A stretch of DNA of 64,000 nucleotides, taken from assembly GCA_900315035.1 (NCBI GenBank), contig OMXO01000001.1:1-64000 (forward strand), read 5' to 3'. A program made the translations under genes and the position numbers. Below the pieces are notes generated by a model. It was not told the origin of the DNA, did not search any database, and was given only the letters and a program-made list of their open reading frames with translations. Source of the stretch: an uncultured Prevotella sp. (GTDB taxonomy: Bacteria; Bacteroidota; Bacteroidia; Bacteroidales; Bacteroidaceae). This document shows positions 60,982-64,000 of this stretch, in pieces; the stretch's first letter is position 1; each line of letters opens with the position of its first letter.

Positions 60982-62169
60982 CTACATGGTGTCTATGGCA
61001 TTAAAGAAATTCTCTGCATACGTCTCTTTGTTGAAAAACTTTGACCTCTTAAGAGATGCTTTAGCCATTGCTGTGCGTTTCTCTGGATGTTGGTAAAGGT
61101 CTAGAATCGCATTTGCAAGGTTCTCGACGAAATGTTTATCGGTACTTAATAGAACAGCATTTTCTTCTGTTATTTCTTCTGGAATACCACCTCGTCTTGT
61201 TGTTATGATAGGCAGTCCCATAGCCTGTGCTTCAAGAACAGTAGTTGGGAAGGGATCATCCCAAATAGATGGGATAACGGCAATGTCAGAAATTCTCAGG
61301 TAATCAGGCATTTTGTCATATGAGATGAAGCCGGTGAATATTATTCTGTCAGGGATGCATTCTGCTTTTTCTTTGAGTGAATGTATAAATGTGTCTTCTG
61401 CATTACTGCCTCCGTAAAATGAACTGCCAATTACTAAGAGCTTAACTTTGCAAATGTTCTTGATGGTCAAGATGGCATCGAGAAGTTCTGATATGCCTTT
61501 CTCTTTAGTGACCCGGCCGCTGAAAACCAAGACAAAGTCATCACTTGAGAGTCCAAGAGATTCTCTACATATTGTTGCACTCTTTTCTGGATAGAAAGCA
61601 TCCAAGTCTATGCCATTATGGACGGTAAGGCATTTTTTGTCCTTGGGAACGATGGATTTTACCCCATTTGTAATGAAATCTGATACGCAGATGATTAAGT
61701 CAGCCGCATTATATAGTTCTTCTGCATAATCTGATTCTTTAGTGAGTTTTGAATTGTGGATGTGATAAACGATTTTTGCATCTGATACTTTGTTGATCTT
61801 CAGCGAAAAAGGTGGTCGGTTCTCGATGATAATTACGTCATATTTCTGTTTACGCAAATGCTTGAGAACCTGTTCAATGAAAAATTCTATAGAGAAGTGA
61901 TGAAACTCCCTACCACCAGCTCTCCTTAAATATAAGCGCTTCCTTATTTTTGCTATGATGCTAGTTGTGTCTACATAGTAGTAGTGGTTAACGCTAGATT
62001 TTAGGGCAGGATGTTTCTTTATGTTATGATGATAGCAACTATATACTGTGATTTCATGCAGATGATGTTTGTCATTGTACTCTAAGTAAAAATCTACAAG
62101 ATTCTCTACAGCTCCTCCTTGCACAGCAGGAACTGGTAGGATACCAGATGTAAGGACTGCTATTCTCAT
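60982..62169 (-). CDS. GT4-family glycosyltransferase
   Basis: This 395-residue protein has the N-terminal GT-B domain MRIAVLTSGILPVPAVQGGAVENLV (glycine-rich donor loop) and a C-terminal domain with LVFSGRVTKEKGISELLDAI and PSIWDDPFPTTVLEAQAMGLPIITTRRGGIPE, the E-x7-E variant. It belongs to a different subgroup from the GGxERx paralogues, resembling teichoic-acid/LPS core glucosyltransferases. It converges on the sulfatase-fold gene with a 3-bp gap and has its own promoter. Confidence 0.88.
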   Translation of the reverse strand: MRIAVLTSGILPVPAVQGGAVENLVDFYLEYNDKHHLHEITVYSCYHHNIKKHPALKSSVNHYYYVDTTSIIAKIRKRLYLRRAGGREFHHFSIEFFIEQVLKHLRKQKYDVIIIENRPPFSLKINKVSDAKIVYHIHNSKLTKESDYAEELYNAADLIICVSDFITNGVKSIVPKDKKCLTVHNGIDLDAFYPEKSATICRESLGLSSDDFVLVFSGRVTKEKGISELLDAILTIKNICKVKLLVIGSSFYGGSNAEDTFIHSLKEKAECIPDRIIFTGFISYDKMPDYLRISDIAVIPSIWDDPFPTTVLEAQAMGLPIITTRRGGIPEEITEENAVLLSTDKHFVENLANAILDLYQHPEKRTAMAKASLKRSKFFNKETYAENFFNAIDTM

Positions 62170-62189
62170 GTTTTTATTCTTTATTTCTG

Positions 62190-62197
62190 CAAAGGTA
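62190..62197 (-). promoter_or_regulatory. -7 box for the GT4 gene at 60982-62169
   Basis: The minus-strand -7 box TACCTTTG is 20 bases before the ATG at 62169. No clear -33 box. Confidence 0.5.
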
Positions 62198-62239
62198 GTA
62201 AAATCCTAATAATTATTTGGCATATTTCGAATATTTTAT

Positions 62240-62247
62240 TAATTTTG
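62240..62247 (+). promoter_or_regulatory. -7 box for the acyltransferase at 62269
   Basis: TAATTTTG is 21 bases before ATG 62269 in a divergent intergenic region of 100 bp. Confidence 0.5.
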
Positions 62248-62268
62248 TAACATAAAAGGCAGATATAA

Positions 62269-63234
62269 ATGGGAAATAGACTTGAATATGTAGATATTGC
62301 GAAAGGAATGGGACTGGTGCTTGTTGTGTGTTCCCATTCTGATGCTTTAGATTTGATGTGGCTAATGATGGATATGTGTATTCCCATCTTCTTCTTCTGT
62401 TCTGGATATACCTTTAAGATGAAAGGCACGCTCGAAAGCTCAATGATAAAGAAGGCGAGGAAATTATTAGTACCTTATGTGTTTTTTAATCTGATGATGT
62501 TTTTTGCATTTTGTCATTTTTCGTTGCGAGAATTAGTTGGCATCATCTATTCACGATATAGTCTATATCCGCTTGATGTTACTCCTAATATCAAATTCTT
62601 TACATCAGGAAATTATCCAATGTGGTATTTGACAAGTATGGTCGTGTCCTATTTTCTGTTCTACTTACTTGTTTATTATGAGAAATATAAACATCTTCTA
62701 ATGTTATTTTATGCTATATGTGTAGTGGGTTTCATAAAATGTCCGATACTATTACCTTGGAGTATAGATACGGCCCCATTGACAGCTTTATTGATATATG
62801 TGGGTATGAAGGTTAGGCAGCACAATTTGATTACTATAAATATATATCAGGTGATGTTTTTATTGATGATTTATCTAGGCCTTCGATTTGTAGGTGGTGA
62901 TTTAAATATATCTGTCAGAGAATATGGATCCTCTGTTGCTATTTATTTCCTATTAGCTGTTATTGCGCCATTTGTCGTTTTATGGGGATCAAGGTTTTTA
63001 GAGAAAACTATTGTTGGTAATATTTTTATGGTTTTAGGAAAACATTCTTTAACTATATTTTGTGTTGAAATTGCCTTTATAGTTTTTGCAAAGCACATTT
63101 ATAATTGGTTGTATCCAGAGGCAGAACTTGGTTATGTGGCTGGTTTTTTTGAGATTCTCTTAGCTTTATTTGGAGGCTGGGTGGTCTCATTATTGCTTCA
63201 CAAAATTAAATTTGTAAGCCGTCTTTTATTTTAA
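62269..63234 (+). CDS. Acyltransferase-3 family membrane protein
   Basis: This 321-residue protein has about ten membrane helices and the family opening NRLEYVDIAKGMGLVLVVCSHSD, with the conserved histidine, and CIPIFFFCSGYTFKMKG. It is followed 5 bp later by an SGNH-hydrolase gene. In OafA-type enzymes these two domains are fused; here they are separate adjacent genes, which suggests they act together on one glycan. Confidence 0.88.
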   Translation: MGNRLEYVDIAKGMGLVLVVCSHSDALDLMWLMMDMCIPIFFFCSGYTFKMKGTLESSMIKKARKLLVPYVFFNLMMFFAFCHFSLRELVGIIYSRYSLYPLDVTPNIKFFTSGNYPMWYLTSMVVSYFLFYLLVYYEKYKHLLMLFYAICVVGFIKCPILLPWSIDTAPLTALLIYVGMKVRQHNLITINIYQVMFLLMIYLGLRFVGGDLNISVREYGSSVAIYFLLAVIAPFVVLWGSRFLEKTIVGNIFMVLGKHSLTIFCVEIAFIVFAKHIYNWLYPEAELGYVAGFFEILLALFGGWVVSLLLHKIKFVSRLLF

Positions 63235-63239
63235 TATCA

Positions 63240-64000
63240 ATGAAAATTTCAAGGTATAAGATGATTATTGTATTATTCCTTCTCTCTTTTGGAGTGGTGG
63301 GCATTTATATCTACTATTATAATAGATGGAAACATTTGTGGGCATTAGAAACCAATAATGCTTCTCATTATGTAATTAGGCAGAATACGGATACAACATT
63401 AAGAGTGGCAATGATAGGAGATAGTTGGGCAGGGTTACATTACAAGCATAAAATGGATGCTTATCTTTCTGCTATTTTAGAGCAACGGATAAATAGATCA
63501 GTTCTAGTAGAGTCTAATGGTAAAGGCGGTGAAAAAACTAGAGGAATCTATAAGTTGATGTTTCAAACAGGTGAGTTTGGCACTAAGCAGTTGCTTTCTT
63601 TGAAGCCAGACTATTGTATTATTTCTGCAGGTATAAACGATGCTGCAGCTAATTTGGGAACAAAGCAATATTGTTACTATTATCGTCAAATACTCGATTT
63701 TTTGTTAGCCAACGGAATTCGCCCTGTAGTCTTGGAAATCCCTAATGTAAATATATGGCACTTATATGGTCGGAAACCGTATAAAGATTTAGTCGTGGAT
63801 TTTGTTCGATCTACGATGACTGGTTGCAAAATGTATCAGTTCGTTGGATATAGGGATGCATTATACCAAATGTTGGAAAAGGAGAGGCTAATGGATAAAG
63901 TTGTTTATGTTTCAATGAATGATTGGAATGATGCTAGTCCTGACATTGATCAGAACTTATTTGTGAGTGATCAAATACATTTGAATCGACGGGGGTATGA
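63240..64000 (+). CDS. SGNH/GDSL-family hydrolase or acyltransferase, 3' truncated by window
   Basis: The frame is open from ATG 63240 to the window end (253 codons, no stop), so the gene continues beyond it. One N-terminal membrane anchor (MIIVLFLLSFGVVGIYIYYY) is followed by block I VAMIGDSWAG with Ser62 as nucleophile, block III IISAGINDAA, and block V DQIHLNRRGY with the catalytic Asp and His just before the edge. This domain acts outside the membrane as an esterase or acyltransferase on sugars. It probably pairs with the acyltransferase upstream. Confidence 0.85.
   Translation, partial: MKISRYKMIIVLFLLSFGVVGIYIYYYNRWKHLWALETNNASHYVIRQNTDTTLRVAMIGDSWAGLHYKHKMDAYLSAILEQRINRSVLVESNGKGGEKTRGIYKLMFQTGEFGTKQLLSLKPDYCIISAGINDAAANLGTKQYCYYYRQILDFLLANGIRPVVLEIPNVNIWHLYGRKPYKDLVVDFVRSTMTGCKMYQFVGYRDALYQMLEKERLMDKVVYVSMNDWNDASPDIDQNLFVSDQIHLNRRGY

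Overview
This window looks like chromosomal DNA from a Bacteroidales bacterium, most likely Prevotella-like. The reasons are a NuoD-H-I-J-K-L-M-N complex I operon, many promoters with a TANNTTTG -7 box (usually with TTTG or ATTG 19-21 bp upstream), almost no Shine-Dalgarno sequences, and typical family genes (PorT-like barrel, gliding-motility C-terminal domain, DUF1573, DUF3078, DUF6078, BT4734/VirE-type protein). No rRNA, tRNA or CRISPR was seen. The genus is inferred from gene content only.

Region 1 (1-8118) is the distal part of a nuo operon. nuoD is cut by the window edge. nuoH has a frame-shifting internal deletion; nuoI to nuoN are intact. The operon ends at a strong stem-loop shared with the convergent uvrA.

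Region 2 (8136-30652) holds housekeeping and envelope genes: uvrA with a small type-B C-terminal-domain protein; a LysM/periplasmic-binding protein, a PorT-family barrel, a POT peptide transporter, an NhaC antiporter and a secreted nuclease-like protein; then, on the minus strand, yidC, an S9 peptidase, and a DUF1846 protein between two paralogous MFS transporters. These are followed by DUF3078, DUF1573, aspS, a protein with a histone-H1-like tail, and a small unknown protein.

Region 3 (30649-54781) is a more AT-rich surface-glycan locus. A minus-strand operon (three GT4 glycosyltransferases and a hexapeptide acyltransferase) diverges from a plus-strand series of glycosyltransferases (GT4, GT2, GT2, GT4, GT4, GT32, GT4) that ends in a beta-propeller protein. 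Next is a compact acyl-building cassette: carrier protein, KAS III, SDR, KAS III, VOC protein, FkbH, second carrier protein, membrane acyltransferase. I infer that it makes an unusual acyl group (glyceryl- or 3-hydroxyacyl-like) for glycan decoration. A GT2, two more membrane acyltransferases and a UbiA-type phosphoribosyltransferase follow.

Region 4 (54965-59010) has an archaeal-type AAA ATPase and, starting at its stop codon, a 2.9-kb unit bounded by a perfect 31-bp inverted repeat plus inner 34-bp inverted repeats. It carries eight copies of TGCATACACT and encodes a DUF6078 protein and a VirE-type P-loop ATPase, with three tandem 17-bp palindromes on a 22-bp period between them. The same palindrome geometry with a different core occurs at 22054-22114. 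This unit is the best candidate for an undescribed element.

Region 5 (59209-64000) returns to envelope/glycan genes: an LTA-synthase-like sulfatase-fold protein, a GT4, a membrane acyltransferase, and an SGNH hydrolase cut by the window end.
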